Assembly (NCBI GenBank): GCA_024230435.1
Contig: JAAERL010000260.1
Coordinates: 1-36,038 of the forward strand
Reading direction: 5' to 3'
Length of the DNA stretch: 36,038 bases
Source of the DNA: Desulfobacteraceae bacterium
GTDB taxonomy: Bacteria; Desulfobacterota; Desulfobacteria; Desulfobacterales; Desulfosarcinaceae
In this document: in pieces, positions 25,168-33,845 of the stretch
How the letters are laid out: the number at the start of each line of letters is the position of its first letter
Position numbering within the stretch: position 1 is the stretch's first letter
The notes under the pieces: model-generated
Told to the model about the DNA's origin: nothing
Seen by the model: the letters and a program-made list of their open reading frames with translations, nothing else
The model's database searches: none
Position numbers and translations under genes: made by a program

Positions 25168-25683
25168 TTAGGTAGTTACTTCATCTTCATCATCGATATC
25201 CTTGGTTAAGTCCGGGCTGGTGATATCTTCATAGCCCGGTGAAAGCTCAACTATTAGCTGGCCGGTATGTATAAAACCTTCCATAATACTATCTGTTGTT
25301 TCATTTATATAATTAATGGCATATTTAACCGGATCATCTAAAAATTCTTTTTGATCGTCGCTTAATTCATCTTTATCATCCACCACCCCATCTTCATTAG
25401 TGTCCTCCTCCGGCCCTGGAACCCAGTCAGGAATATTATCTTCAGTATATGTAGCTTCCGAATCAAAATCCATTCCAAGATAGCCAAAGGGGTCTTCAAG
25501 GTATTTTTCGATTTCATCGGGGTCATTGATCCAGCAAGGTACAGTTATAGTAAGATTGTTATATACATAATCAAAACTTTGATCATCATCGCTTGTGGTG
25601 TCAGTGCTTGATTCGGTTGATGAACTCGATTCGTTCTTAAAACGATATTCTGTGCCAGAAGAGTTTGAACCAGCTATTGGCAT
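25168..25683 (-). CDS. Acidic EF-hand-containing T3SS-locus protein, unknown role
   Basis: A 171-residue, very acidic protein with a Ser/Thr-rich N-terminus. It has a canonical calcium-binding loop DTNEDGVVDDKD (D, N, D, G, hydrophobic, D at positions 1, 3, 5, 6, 8, 12), followed by ELSDDQKEFL, which resembles the segment next to the loops in both translocators. No signal peptide or membrane helix. GGAG seven bases before ATG gives a firm start. It lies between the needle candidate and its chaperone, so it may be an exported component or regulator. I know no T3SS family with this form. Confidence 0.75.
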   Translation of the reverse strand: MPIAGSNSSGTEYRFKNESSSSTESSTDTTSDDDQSFDYVYNNLTITVPCWINDPDEIEKYLEDPFGYLGMDFDSEATYTEDNIPDWVPGPEEDTNEDGVVDDKDELSDDQKEFLDDPVKYAINYINETTDSIMEGFIHTGQLIVELSPGYEDITSPDLTKDIDDEDEVTT

Positions 25684-25861
25684 ATTTTGTCTCCTCTAAT
25701 TAAAGATATATTTCGAAATAAAAATCTTGGACGATGCCGATGCACCGTTATTGCGTGGGATTTGGATTCTTTTTCAAGGCCTGTCAATGGGTGCATATTC
25801 CGAACCCCTAACCAGATATGGCGTAAAAACCGGCTATATCTTTTTTTAAAGACAGAAAATA

Positions 25862-26320
25862 TTACGGCTGTATACCATCAACAGTGTTCTTGGCGGCTTT
25901 GGCAACGCCGTTGATACCCTTAATTAATGCCGTATAGCAGGTCACGAACTGCATGAGTTTTATCTGAAATTCCGCAGCTTCCACCAAACCGAAGCTGTTG
26001 GCATTGATGTTGGAGGCATATAACATGAAATCCGCTACCAATTTACCGATGATATTCAACAGAAGGTCGTAAAATGCAACACCAGACTTTGAAGTTTGGA
26101 ATTCGTAATATGAAATTCCATTACTGGAGTAAATCGATGCTTCACTACTCGAACGGGCTGAAATATTTGAAATATTTGTTTCATCAGACCATAGCTCTTT
26201 ATCTTCATCACTGTTGGTCATCCAGTAATAATACTCTGTATCTGTTCCCCATTGAAACCACGCATCAGAGTTATTGAACGTTTGGTCCAGCATTTTTCTG
26301 CCATGATAAGTATCAGCCAT
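25862..26320 (-). CDS. sctF: Candidate needle subunit SctF with long N-terminal extension
   Basis: Follows the YscE-like gene, exactly where yscF lies in Yersinia. The last about 75 residues (FYDLLLNIIGKLVADFMLYA, SNINANSFGLVEAAEFQIKL) form two amphipathic helices like needle and inner-rod proteins. At 152 residues it is nearly twice the usual 80-90. The extra N-terminal half is aromatic and acidic and includes NSDEDKELWSDE, which is spaced like a weak EF-hand loop. AAGGAG seven bases before ATG supports the start. If correct, the extension would decorate the needle surface. Confidence 0.6.
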   Translation of the reverse strand: MADTYHGRKMLDQTFNNSDAWFQWGTDTEYYYWMTNSDEDKELWSDETNISNISARSSSEASIYSSNGISYYEFQTSKSGVAFYDLLLNIIGKLVADFMLYASNINANSFGLVEAAEFQIKLMQFVTCYTALIKGINGVAKAAKNTVDGIQP

Positions 26321-26396
26321 TTTGAATCTCCTTTTCCCCTAAAGTTGTTGTTAGAATCTTAGAAGCTGCGAATATACAGTAGCATCCAAATGATTG

Positions 26397-26717
26397 TCAG
26401 CCCTTTTGGTCTACCTCGCCATGGGGGACAGGATTTTTAATTTTTTGAATGTTATTTTGTTTTGAATTTTTATCATCAGAATATTGGAATCTGTTTTTAC
26501 GAACAAAAAAAATTGCCGCTTCTAAAGCCTTTTTAAATTTTGAAAAGGCTGTAAAATTCTCAGGCTTTATTCCTTTTTCTATAGTAGCGTTAATATTATT
26601 AAGTTTAGTCTCAAGAGTTATAAGTAATGCCTTTTTAGAATTTCCGGTTTTGTCCTCGCAAAGCAATCTGCCAGTTTCCAGTTCGGTCATCATTGCCTTT
26701 TTAAATTGTTCTTCCAT
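26397..26717 (-). CDS. YscE-like needle co-chaperone
   Basis: A 106-residue helical protein between sctD and the needle candidate. The stretch ENFTAFSKFKKALEAAIFFV resembles the conserved C-terminal helix of YscE/PscE (the pattern ...KALESAI...), which joins YscG to hold the needle subunit. Length is greater than the usual about 70 because of a polar C-terminal tail. Start ATG 26717 preferred over an upstream TTG; the ribosome binding site is weak. Confidence 0.6.
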   Translation of the reverse strand: MEEQFKKAMMTELETGRLLCEDKTGNSKKALLITLETKLNNINATIEKGIKPENFTAFSKFKKALEAAIFFVRKNRFQYSDDKNSKQNNIQKIKNPVPHGEVDQKG

Positions 26718-26750
26718 TGTCTTATCCAATCGATGCTTTATTATGTTTTG

Positions 26751-26913
26751 GGCAATTTGCAGTTAAAGAATATACCATCTTGTATGTCTTTTTTCCCGTC
26801 TTGTGCGTTATGCCAAAGGTGCGAATACGTAAAGTATACAAACTTTGGCACGCCTTGAAGACGAATAAAAATCGAAGCTCAATCTGGTATATTCTTTTCC
26901 GCTAATCGCCTTA
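26751..26913 (+). repeat. Palindromic MITE-like element, copy 3, inside the T3SS operon
   Basis: Same orientation as copy 2: AAAGAATATACCA at 26765-26777 and its complement at 26885-26897, central CCAAAG/CTTTGG hairpin, outer AATCGCCTTA at 26904-26913. It is more diverged than copies 1 and 2; the left outer arm is degenerate. It fills most of the gap between sctD and the YscE-like gene and so lies in the presumed transcript. Confidence 0.85.
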
Positions 26914-26954
26914 TTGAAAGTATCCGTTAAAAAACTCATAGCAGGTAGAATCAA

Positions 26955-28415
26955 CTAAAAATTTTGATGATTTGCAGTTTCAGCATTCAAAGCTTTATCC
27001 GCTCCCAATGAGAGTAATGGTAAAACCACTTCGTTTCCATTTTTCATTAGCAACAATCTATCGATCCATATAATTATTATTTTAATCCCATTGGGAAAAA
27101 CGCTGCCTTCAAACAATTTGCCGCCATTGTGTGTATTTATATATCGCTGTTTGCCTAAAGTGATTCCGGCGATACTGTTTCTAAGCTCAACCCGTTCAGC
27201 GCTGGTCAGTGTCTTGGTTGGGCCTTTGGATAAACTTTTTTTCGGCACTACAGTGAAAGCTTCTTTAAAGACTATATGTTTGCCATACTTTTCTTTAAGG
27301 GCGTCTTTTACCTGGAGCCAGACCTTGCGGTCATTTGGATCAAATACACCTTCAACTCTGACATGGTCGGTATTGGCAATCAGTTCGATTTTTCCTTTTA
27401 TACCGCCTTTTTTGGTAATTTCGTCAAACAGGGCCGGAATAAGCACCTCATGTGTGCATGTAAGGTTTAGTATCTCTTTCACGTTTGGTAAATCGTTCGA
27501 GATCCGGTCCAGAATTTTTTTTAATAGGTCTTGGTCGCGTACAAACCCGTGCAGTGCGAATCTTCCTTCGCCTTCGTAGGTGACATTCAAGTTAAGTGCG
27601 CTGTTTTGCAATATGCGCTTAAAAGCGTTCATCAGGCTATCGACAACCGAAAGGCTTGTAATAGTAGGCGTTTTAATAGTTTTGAGCTTGCTTAGCAGCA
27701 ATTGCTGAGTTTTATAGTTGTCCACATAGCCTGTGATCAACAAATGATCCCGGCGCTTTTCCACGGCCGCTTCGGTGATTTCAAGAGATTTGAACACTGA
27801 ATTGATTTTAAGGATATCGTTGCCGGCATTCTCAAGTGGCAATAAAGAAGATGATGCAGTATCACTGAAAAAGTAAAATCCATACACAATCAGTGCAATC
27901 ATAGCTCCCGCGTTCAAGAAAAATTGTTTTTTTCTATTTTGTTTGGCATTGATCAGATCAACCGCCTCTTCAGGCCCAATATTCTGGTCTTGTTCAGACG
28001 CTTTATCCTTTTCTGCCATTTCAGACGCATCGGGTGTTTGCTGCTTAGTTTGATCTGAATCGGCTTCGCCGCCGGAACCCGATTCAACAAATTCTTCCCA
28101 ATTTACAGTCTCTTTACCAATGGACATGCAGGCTGTTCCCAGTTTAAAAATAGCGCCCGGAGCCAGATTAAAGGACTCACCTTCGCCAAAGTCCTGGGAG
28201 CCAACCCTGCATTTACCAGACTTGACTGTAAACTCAATGCTGTCATCATGGACGGTGATTTGAACGGAGATGTTTTCTGCAATGCAATCTTGCAGTATAA
28301 TATCGCATTCTTCGTTTGCTCCAATCAAATGCTCACCGGGAAAAAGGTTTAATTCCGCTCCGGCATGTGAACCGCTGTAAATTTTTAGCAAGTTGCTGTG
28401 ATCTTCTGTACTCAT
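26955..28415 (-). CDS. sctD: T3SS inner-membrane ring protein SctD
   Basis: A 486-residue YscD-like protein. It has an N-terminal cytoplasmic FHA-like domain (about 5-102, LLKIYSGSHAGAELNL, GEHLIGANEECDIIL), an acidic linker, one membrane helix (about 166-185), and a periplasmic region with repeated ring-building/BON-like modules (about 205-400). It connects the cytoplasmic sorting platform to the outer secretin. Starts three bases after the sctC stop. Confidence 0.94.
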   Translation of the reverse strand: MSTEDHSNLLKIYSGSHAGAELNLFPGEHLIGANEECDIILQDCIAENISVQITVHDDSIEFTVKSGKCRVGSQDFGEGESFNLAPGAIFKLGTACMSIGKETVNWEEFVESGSGGEADSDQTKQQTPDASEMAEKDKASEQDQNIGPEEAVDLINAKQNRKKQFFLNAGAMIALIVYGFYFFSDTASSSLLPLENAGNDILKINSVFKSLEITEAAVEKRRDHLLITGYVDNYKTQQLLLSKLKTIKTPTITSLSVVDSLMNAFKRILQNSALNLNVTYEGEGRFALHGFVRDQDLLKKILDRISNDLPNVKEILNLTCTHEVLIPALFDEITKKGGIKGKIELIANTDHVRVEGVFDPNDRKVWLQVKDALKEKYGKHIVFKEAFTVVPKKSLSKGPTKTLTSAERVELRNSIAGITLGKQRYINTHNGGKLFEGSVFPNGIKIIIIWIDRLLLMKNGNEVVLPLLSLGADKALNAETANHQNF

Positions 28416-28418
28416 AGC

Positions 28419-30437
28419 TTAACGTCCTAAATAAGAATTACCGGTAGCATTTGCTGGAATTATTTCCTGATCAGAATTTGATTTTTGGGCCACGGGCCGG
28501 TTATTATTTTTATCTAAAGTTTTTTGCTGCTTTTTTGGTGTAACCAACTGTTTAGTATCGTATTTTTCGTAATTGTTATTAAGCTCTTTATTGTACTTAT
28601 AAGATTCGGCGCTTACGGCAGGCGCTTCAGATACTGGAAATTTTTTCTCAGCCGAGGCTGCCGCACCGTGCGTAATTTTGGACGAATCTTCACCATCGGC
28701 GGTCAGCGTCTGGGTTTTGAAGTCCACGATACGTGGTGTTATCAGAAAAAGCCGTTCATTTTTCAATTGTTTGGTTTTTTTATGCCGGAAAAGATAGCCT
28801 AAAAGCGGAATGTTGCCAAGAATAGGCACTTTTTCGACAGATTCAACATCACTTTTATTAATGATGCCCCCGATCAACAGATTTGTATTTTCTTCTATAA
28901 CGGCTTGGGTCGTAATGACACTGCGTTCGATCTGGGGAATATCATCGACTAACTCGTCAGAAACAGAACCGTCTTCAATTACCACAGAAATTTTAATTTT
29001 CCGGCGGCCTTCAGAAACAATAATATGTGGCGTCACCCGCAAATAAATACCGGCCGAAAAAGATTGCAGGGTTTCCTCAAACGAGTTTCCCAACCTTACA
29101 TAAAAGGTCGATGAGTCTTCAAACACGGCTTCGGTATTATTTAAAGTCAAAACAGATGGTCTGGATAAAATATCGGCCTGCCCCTCGTCCTGTAGAGCGT
29201 GAATCGTAGCCATAAAACTTGATGTCTGGCTGCTGGTAATGGCGCCAGTGAGCAAACCGAGGCCCAAGTTCAATGCCTGGCTGGCGAACCCGGAGCCTAT
29301 GGAATAACCTTGTCCCTCGGCAGACAGCTCCCAGTCAATACCGAGTTCTTCCAATTCCTGCATATTTACATCTATAATGGAAGCTTTGATTTCCACCAGG
29401 CCGGCCGGTTTGTCAATCGCCTCGATTAGACTGGCGTATGTCTGCATTCTGGAGCTTTTGTCCCGGATGATAACGGCATTGAGCCTCATATCGGAAATAA
29501 TGGTAGCCTGTTCAGATACATTCGCATTGGCTGCGTCATTTTCAACGGAATTTAAGTTTAGCGTTGATAGTGTATCATCTTGATTAGGGTTCGCGGATTC
29601 GCTTAGATTTGTTGTTAACTGATTTGCTGATGAATTACTGATCTGTCCGGACAAAGCGTGCTGTTGTCCCGGAATTTGCTTTAAAGGTGAATCTTGTGTA
29701 GGTACGCCCGTTTTGCCATAAAGCAGTTTTTTAAGCATGGTAACTACCCCGGGCAATACAACTGCGGAACCTCTGAAGGGGTAATATTGATCATCAGCCC
29801 AGGCGTATTTAAGCTCAAAAATACGGATGACCTCTTCATCTTTGGGTTCAGCTTTTTTTTCCATCATATCGATGGATTCGGTTACCAGGTTAACATAAAC
29901 CGGGGGCCCGCTGACATGTAACATGCCTTGTTCGCCAAGATGAATCAGCGGAAAGCGCGGATCATAAATGTTCATAAGATCCAAAACCGATTTTAACTTG
30001 TCATAGGTTAAGTTTTTTAAATAAATAGACCTGTGTTTGGTTTCGGTATCATCATAAATGTAAAATGTATTTGTCCGCGCATACCATATCAGGCCATAGG
30101 CGCTTGTTATTTGGTCGAACAAATTGTTCGCCGGCATAACTTTTTTAAAGCCCTGGCTTTTGTTTGATGTATTATTTTCGTTTTTTTCAACGTTGACCTT
30201 GCGCAGTTCCATTTTTGGAAAAGTTTCAAAGTAACCGCTGATTTTGCCCTTGATTTTTGTGCTGATAACTGACTCAAAGCCGTGCTGGGAAAGAAAATCC
30301 CTTAAAAACAATGTCAGATCTTCTTCAACCGCCAAGTGAGTGTAGGTGCGTACCGGCCATATTACTTCCTGAGCTGTTGCTGAAAAAGCCGATAATAAGA
30401 TGGTGATTGCGATTATGGCTCCATATACACTTTTCAC
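28419..30437 (-). CDS. sctC: T3SS outer-membrane secretin SctC
   Basis: A 672-residue secretin. It has a signal peptide (1-23, ending SATAQ), N-terminal ring domains (to about 330, including FELKYAWADDQYYPFRGSAV), the secretin beta-barrel core (about 345-565, with VEIKASIIDVNMQELEELGI and KVPILGNIPLLGYLF), and a polar tail. GTG start with GGAG seven bases upstream. It begins the structural part of the operon. No pilotin gene was recognised in the window. Confidence 0.96.
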   Translation of the reverse strand: MKSVYGAIIAITILLSAFSATAQEVIWPVRTYTHLAVEEDLTLFLRDFLSQHGFESVISTKIKGKISGYFETFPKMELRKVNVEKNENNTSNKSQGFKKVMPANNLFDQITSAYGLIWYARTNTFYIYDDTETKHRSIYLKNLTYDKLKSVLDLMNIYDPRFPLIHLGEQGMLHVSGPPVYVNLVTESIDMMEKKAEPKDEEVIRIFELKYAWADDQYYPFRGSAVVLPGVVTMLKKLLYGKTGVPTQDSPLKQIPGQQHALSGQISNSSANQLTTNLSESANPNQDDTLSTLNLNSVENDAANANVSEQATIISDMRLNAVIIRDKSSRMQTYASLIEAIDKPAGLVEIKASIIDVNMQELEELGIDWELSAEGQGYSIGSGFASQALNLGLGLLTGAITSSQTSSFMATIHALQDEGQADILSRPSVLTLNNTEAVFEDSSTFYVRLGNSFEETLQSFSAGIYLRVTPHIIVSEGRRKIKISVVIEDGSVSDELVDDIPQIERSVITTQAVIEENTNLLIGGIINKSDVESVEKVPILGNIPLLGYLFRHKKTKQLKNERLFLITPRIVDFKTQTLTADGEDSSKITHGAAASAEKKFPVSEAPAVSAESYKYNKELNNNYEKYDTKQLVTPKKQQKTLDKNNNRPVAQKSNSDQEIIPANATGNSYLGR

Positions 30438-30672
30438 TTGTTAGCTCCGTATGTCAATTGTAACTGTCTGTTGCAAAAAGCCGGTTTGAAATTTAAAATT
30501 GCTGTTGAAATTTATTTTAACCCTGTTTGCCATTCAAAATCATTCCCCAGCCTTTGAATCTTAGAGTTATTTTTCATTATTAACAAAAATGGCCTGAACA
30601 AACTATATAGCCTGGAAAAATTTATTGCTATCGGAAAAAACCCTATTTTTATGTACGAAATATTCTGATTTT

Positions 30673-30695
30673 TGGAAAGATGAAAGCATCTTCCA
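30673..30695. other. Hairpin downstream of the class I chaperone; rest of 30438-30709 featureless
   Basis: TGGAAAGATG / CATCTTCCA pairs over nine bases with one bulged A and a four-base loop, 15 bases after the chaperone stop. No T run follows on the minus strand, so a terminator is unlikely; RNA stabilisation or processing before sctC is possible. I could not place a convincing promoter in this gap. Confidence 0.4.
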
Positions 30696-30709
30696 GAGTC
30701 TAAGTGTGC

Positions 30710-31168
30710 TCAGGCAAGGGGCTCCATAAATGGCATGGCCGCTGACGAGCTGTTTTGCCCTTTAGATGATTTAGTCCATTTGGCGGCCGATTTTATAAAA
30801 TCTTCAAAGTCCATCAAAAACGATTGACTGGTGCATTCTTCAGTGTTTATCAGCCGGTATAGGATAAATGCGTTGTTTTGGCTGTCTATGGCAAATACAT
30901 CTTTTGAAGATTTTATATGGTATGTATATTCGGCCATTAAGGATCGCACTTTTTCCATAAAAAAATCAATACGTTCACCAGCAGTAATTACCTTGGCGGA
31001 CAACGCAAGTTTTCGATGGCCCATGGGCGTAAGAAAAATTTCAATACTATTGTCCAAAAGCAACCTGATACCGCCGTTTTCCTCGGGCTGTATCTGCCCG
31101 AGGTTGTATTGGCGCTCCAGGGTTTGCACACAATTTGTAAAATCAAATCGTTTTATACGTTTTAACAT
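30710..31168 (-). CDS. Class I T3SS chaperone (SycE/CesT-like)
   Basis: A 152-residue protein with the alternating helix/strand pattern of CesT/Tir-type chaperones. An N-terminal helix is followed by strands (GGIRLLLDNSIEIFLTPM, KLALSAKVI), then AIDSQNNAFILYRLI and a final helix MDFEDFIKSAAKW, the usual end of the family. Such proteins dimerise and hold effectors for export. No effector gene is adjacent, so its client may be encoded elsewhere, or it may serve sctC-linked functions as the YscB or SycN types do. Confidence 0.8.
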   Translation of the reverse strand: MLKRIKRFDFTNCVQTLERQYNLGQIQPEENGGIRLLLDNSIEIFLTPMGHRKLALSAKVITAGERIDFFMEKVRSLMAEYTYHIKSSKDVFAIDSQNNAFILYRLINTEECTSQSFLMDFEDFIKSAAKWTKSSKGQNSSSAAMPFMEPLA

Positions 31169-31237
31169 TGCATACGTCCAATTGCCGTATTCGAAGACCG
31201 TAATATAGCCTGTATCCTAAGCCCTGAATTAGTTGAT

Positions 31238-31293
31238 AATTACTGTCTGATCCGGCATTTGCGTGGGTTCATCTGCAGGATCAGACAGTAATT
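31238..31293. repeat. Perfect 16-bp inverted repeat between sctB and the chaperone
   Basis: AATTACTGTCTGATCC (31238-31253) and its exact complement (31278-31293) are separated by 24 bases. One mismatch then three more pairs (GCA/TGC) extend the stem inward. No T run follows. It could be an operator, a mobile-element end pair, or an RNA stem that separates the translocator and structural parts of the operon. Nothing else was recognised in 31169-31330. Confidence 0.7.
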
Positions 31294-31330
31294 GGGTCTA
31301 CAATAATTTCATACCTTATAAAAAAAATTG

Positions 31331-31451
31331 GCTTGGTTTTAATATCGGCCACAGAATATAAAACATTCACTCAAGTTTTTGTTAACATCTTGAATTGATA
31401 CGTTTTTTATTTCAACTTTACAGGCGCTAAATCACAATGACCCAAATTAAA
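31331..31451 (-). repeat. Diverged intergenic repeat, copy 1 (after sctB)
   Basis: This 121-base stretch lies directly after the sctB stop and is recognisably related to 34704-34825, which lies after the tip candidate. Shared blocks in order (plus strand) include GCTTGGTT, ATCGGCCAC, CATTCA, TTGAATT, AGGCG and CAATG followed by CCCAA. It has no long reading frame. Confidence 0.65.
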
Positions 31452-31452
31452 A

Positions 31453-32220
31453 TCAAATCTGTTGAAACAAAAGTTTTTTAGAATTACTTTCCCCTTCTGG
31501 AATATCCTTAAGAGTATTAAACAAAATTCCAATACCATTTTCATCATTTTCTTCAAATTTATTATAATTTTCTGCTATGCCTCCAACATAATCAGCTCTT
31601 GCTTGATTTTCAATCTGATCGCCCTCTAAATCCAATTTTTTACGCTCCTCTGATGATTGAAGTAAACTACCAGTCGAGTTTGCCATACCCCCACAAGATT
31701 GAGCTATAGTGTTTCGGAGCATTTTACCGGCTTCATCTTTACTAGAACCTATGCCTGACATTGCACCTCCAGCAGATATAGTATTTCCAACAAGGCTTAA
31801 TGAAAAAACTAACTTTCCAGCCTCCTCCACACAATCGGCTTGGTCTCTTTTATTATCTGCAGCTGCCTGACTAAACTCGAAACTATGAAATTTTTGCTTT
31901 TTATGTAGCATATGCATTTTCTGCTTCCGGACGGCGCCAGCCCTTATAGCATTTTGTATTGCCGCTATGTAGTCTTTACCACTATTATATTCATTTGAAA
32001 TTAAGGATTCATTAAGGTAGTAATCAATGACCTCTTGATCTGAGACCTTATTGTCACCATCGCTATGAATTGATGTTTTAATACGATCGTCAACCTCATC
32101 TTTTTGATCATGTGATAACGAATCATAATAGGCTATTATATCTCCTTGATCTCCCGCATCTATTCCATCTATTCCGTTGAGGTTATAATCATAGCTACTA
32201 TCGAAATTTGGCACTGTCAT
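31453..32220 (-). CDS. sctB: Small translocator SctB (YopD-like) with N-terminal EF-hand module
   Basis: Follows the large translocator gene, as yopD follows yopB. One moderately hydrophobic segment (GKLVFSLSLVGNTISAGGAM, about residues 130-150) and a helical C-terminus fit a small pore-forming translocator. The N-terminal 75 residues carry calcium-loop-like sequence: DYNLNGIDGIDAGDQGDIIA and HSDGDNKVSDQE (EF-hand spacing, H in place of the first D), separated by AYYDSLSHDQKDEV. A very similar layout occurs at the N-terminus of SctE. AAGGAG seven bases before ATG. Confidence 0.75.
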   Translation of the reverse strand: MTVPNFDSSYDYNLNGIDGIDAGDQGDIIAYYDSLSHDQKDEVDDRIKTSIHSDGDNKVSDQEVIDYYLNESLISNEYNSGKDYIAAIQNAIRAGAVRKQKMHMLHKKQKFHSFEFSQAAADNKRDQADCVEEAGKLVFSLSLVGNTISAGGAMSGIGSSKDEAGKMLRNTIAQSCGGMANSTGSLLQSSEERKKLDLEGDQIENQARADYVGGIAENYNKFEENDENGIGILFNTLKDIPEGESNSKKLLFQQI

Positions 32221-32242
32221 GAAATTTCTCCTTTCTTGCGTA

Positions 32243-33292
32243 CTATATTGCGTTTACTTTAAAGCTATTGCAACTATAATAGGTTTGTATAGCATCAGAT
32301 ATAAATACGTTTTCTTCAGATAAGTTTGTAGCGTTATCAGACAAATCGGCATGCATTGTTAAAAACCATGCATAGTCATAATCAATCGAGCACTGCGTTG
32401 TATCGGCGTCAGCAGCTGCTCTTAATGCATTGGCATTACATTGGCTTTCTTTTAAAGCAATTTGGCTTTCGTAAATTCCAGTGCAACCCGTTGATACTGA
32501 ATCCACTATCTCCATATTTTTTATTACTCTAAGGTACCAGTTAAGGGTGTCCTTCGAGGTGCTAAGTGTTTTTAATGCTTTATATCCAGCACCTTGGACT
32601 CCTCCAGAAATTACAACCATAGCAACAAGAATCACAACTTGTGCCATAATGGCGCCGGCAGCTTCATCACCATCAAATATATTTTCAGCGAAGAACTCTG
32701 CCATGCACTGTTGAATTGAAGACAAACCATCTTCGTCGACCTCTTCAAGTATTTGGACAGTTAAAGTTGCACAAAATGAAACGATAGAAGGCGCCAGCAT
32801 GACTATTGCGGGTACAAGCGCTCCAGCGGTGCATATGGAGACAAGAAGGGCAAATCCGGCAATAGCCACTGATCCCCATCCCAGCACCTTTTGTAATTTA
32901 TCGTTTTCAGAAATCTTTTTTAGTTCATCTTGGTATGACTCGAGCTGTGTAATTAATAGCTCCATTTTGAATGTAGTTCTTTCGTCTCTACTTTCAAGAC
33001 TTGCAAATTTGGAATCTCTGAATATTTGAGATAATTCGGTTATAAGAAAGAAATTGGCATAAAGCGCATCAATTACTCCACTTGAGCCCGAATCAGGAGA
33101 ATAAACAGACTTGTAGTACGTGAGAATCTCATCACTTGTTGTGACACCATCACCATTAGTATCTATTTGCGCAACAGGGCGTTGGTTTTCGGACAACGTT
33201 TCCCAATAATAAGCCAATATATCATTATCATCATAACCTGAAACTTTATCCCGATTGTAATCATGACTATTGATAAAAAGTGGTTCACTCAT
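32243..33292 (-). CDS. sctE: Large translocator SctE (YopB-like) with two N-terminal EF-hand loops
   Basis: A 349-residue protein encoded right after a SycD-type chaperone. It has the two hydrophobic segments of YopB/IpaB proteins: residues about 147-190 (SVAIAGFALLVSICTAGALV and following) and about 220-240 (IMAQVVILVAMVVISGG). These insert in the host membrane to form the translocation pore. Residues 11-60 hold two calcium-loop motifs, DYNRDKVSGYDD and the textbook DTNGDGVTTSDE, each followed by an ILxYY helix. Such loops are not a normal part of the family. Good AAGGA start; the ATG lies within the end of the chaperone gene. Confidence 0.85.
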   Translation of the reverse strand: MSEPLFINSHDYNRDKVSGYDDNDILAYYWETLSENQRPVAQIDTNGDGVTTSDEILTYYKSVYSPDSGSSGVIDALYANFFLITELSQIFRDSKFASLESRDERTTFKMELLITQLESYQDELKKISENDKLQKVLGWGSVAIAGFALLVSICTAGALVPAIVMLAPSIVSFCATLTVQILEEVDEDGLSSIQQCMAEFFAENIFDGDEAAGAIMAQVVILVAMVVISGGVQGAGYKALKTLSTSKDTLNWYLRVIKNMEIVDSVSTGCTGIYESQIALKESQCNANALRAAADADTTQCSIDYDYAWFLTMHADLSDNATNLSEENVFISDAIQTYYSCNSFKVNAI

Positions 33293-33821
33293 CGGTTTTT
33301 TCCTTTTTTTCTATGTTATCAACCAGTGTTTGTGCGCGATTAATAAAAACTTTGTTAATTTTAGAATTTACAGGAAAATAGGTCGCGATTTTAAAAAAAA
33401 ATTTGGCTTTGGCCGCATTGTTTAATTTTAACCAGCATAACCCAGCAAAATAGGCCGGTTTCGGATCGCCCGGCAATAACAAACAGGAAAATTCAAACGC
33501 CTGTATTGCTTTTTCAAAATCGCCATTTTTTCGTAAGGTTTCACCAAGTCCAAACCAAAAACGCCCGTCAAAGGGCTGAGCGATACAAAGATGGAAATAA
33601 AAAATCTGCGACTTATCATATTTTTTTTGCATAAAAAAAGCATGTGCCCGTCTGTGCTTAAATTTAAGTTCTTTTTGGGTAATTTGTTTTTTATTTAGGT
33701 TCAGCTTAGATATTATCGCTATGATCTTAGTAAAATTTTTTAAAATGGCGCCTAACTCAACGCCGAAAACGTCTTTTTGATAGTTAGCTAACTTTTTGCT
33801 GGCAACCTCGATTTCCCCCAT
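33285..33821 (-). CDS. Class II T3SS chaperone (SycD/LcrH/IpgC-like)
   Basis: A 178-residue protein with three TPR motifs (about 55-160: FKHRRAHAFFMQKKYDKSQI, FWFGLGETLRKNGDFEKAIQ, PAYFAGLCWLKLNNAAKAKF). This is the SycD design: an N-terminal helix then three TPRs that hold the two translocators until export. It overlaps sctE by 8 bases. AAGGAAG lies about ten bases upstream of the ATG. Confidence 0.88.
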   Translation of the reverse strand: MGEIEVASKKLANYQKDVFGVELGAILKNFTKIIAIISKLNLNKKQITQKELKFKHRRAHAFFMQKKYDKSQIFYFHLCIAQPFDGRFWFGLGETLRKNGDFEKAIQAFEFSCLLLPGDPKPAYFAGLCWLKLNNAAKAKFFFKIATYFPVNSKINKVFINRAQTLVDNIEKKEKTDE

Positions 33822-33845
33822 TCGTATTCATCTTCCTTCAAGTCT

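Noticed and set aside
25805-25852. Plus-strand terminator AGATAT...ATATCT followed by T run
   Set aside because: Only six AT-rich pairs and there is no plus-strand gene to terminate.
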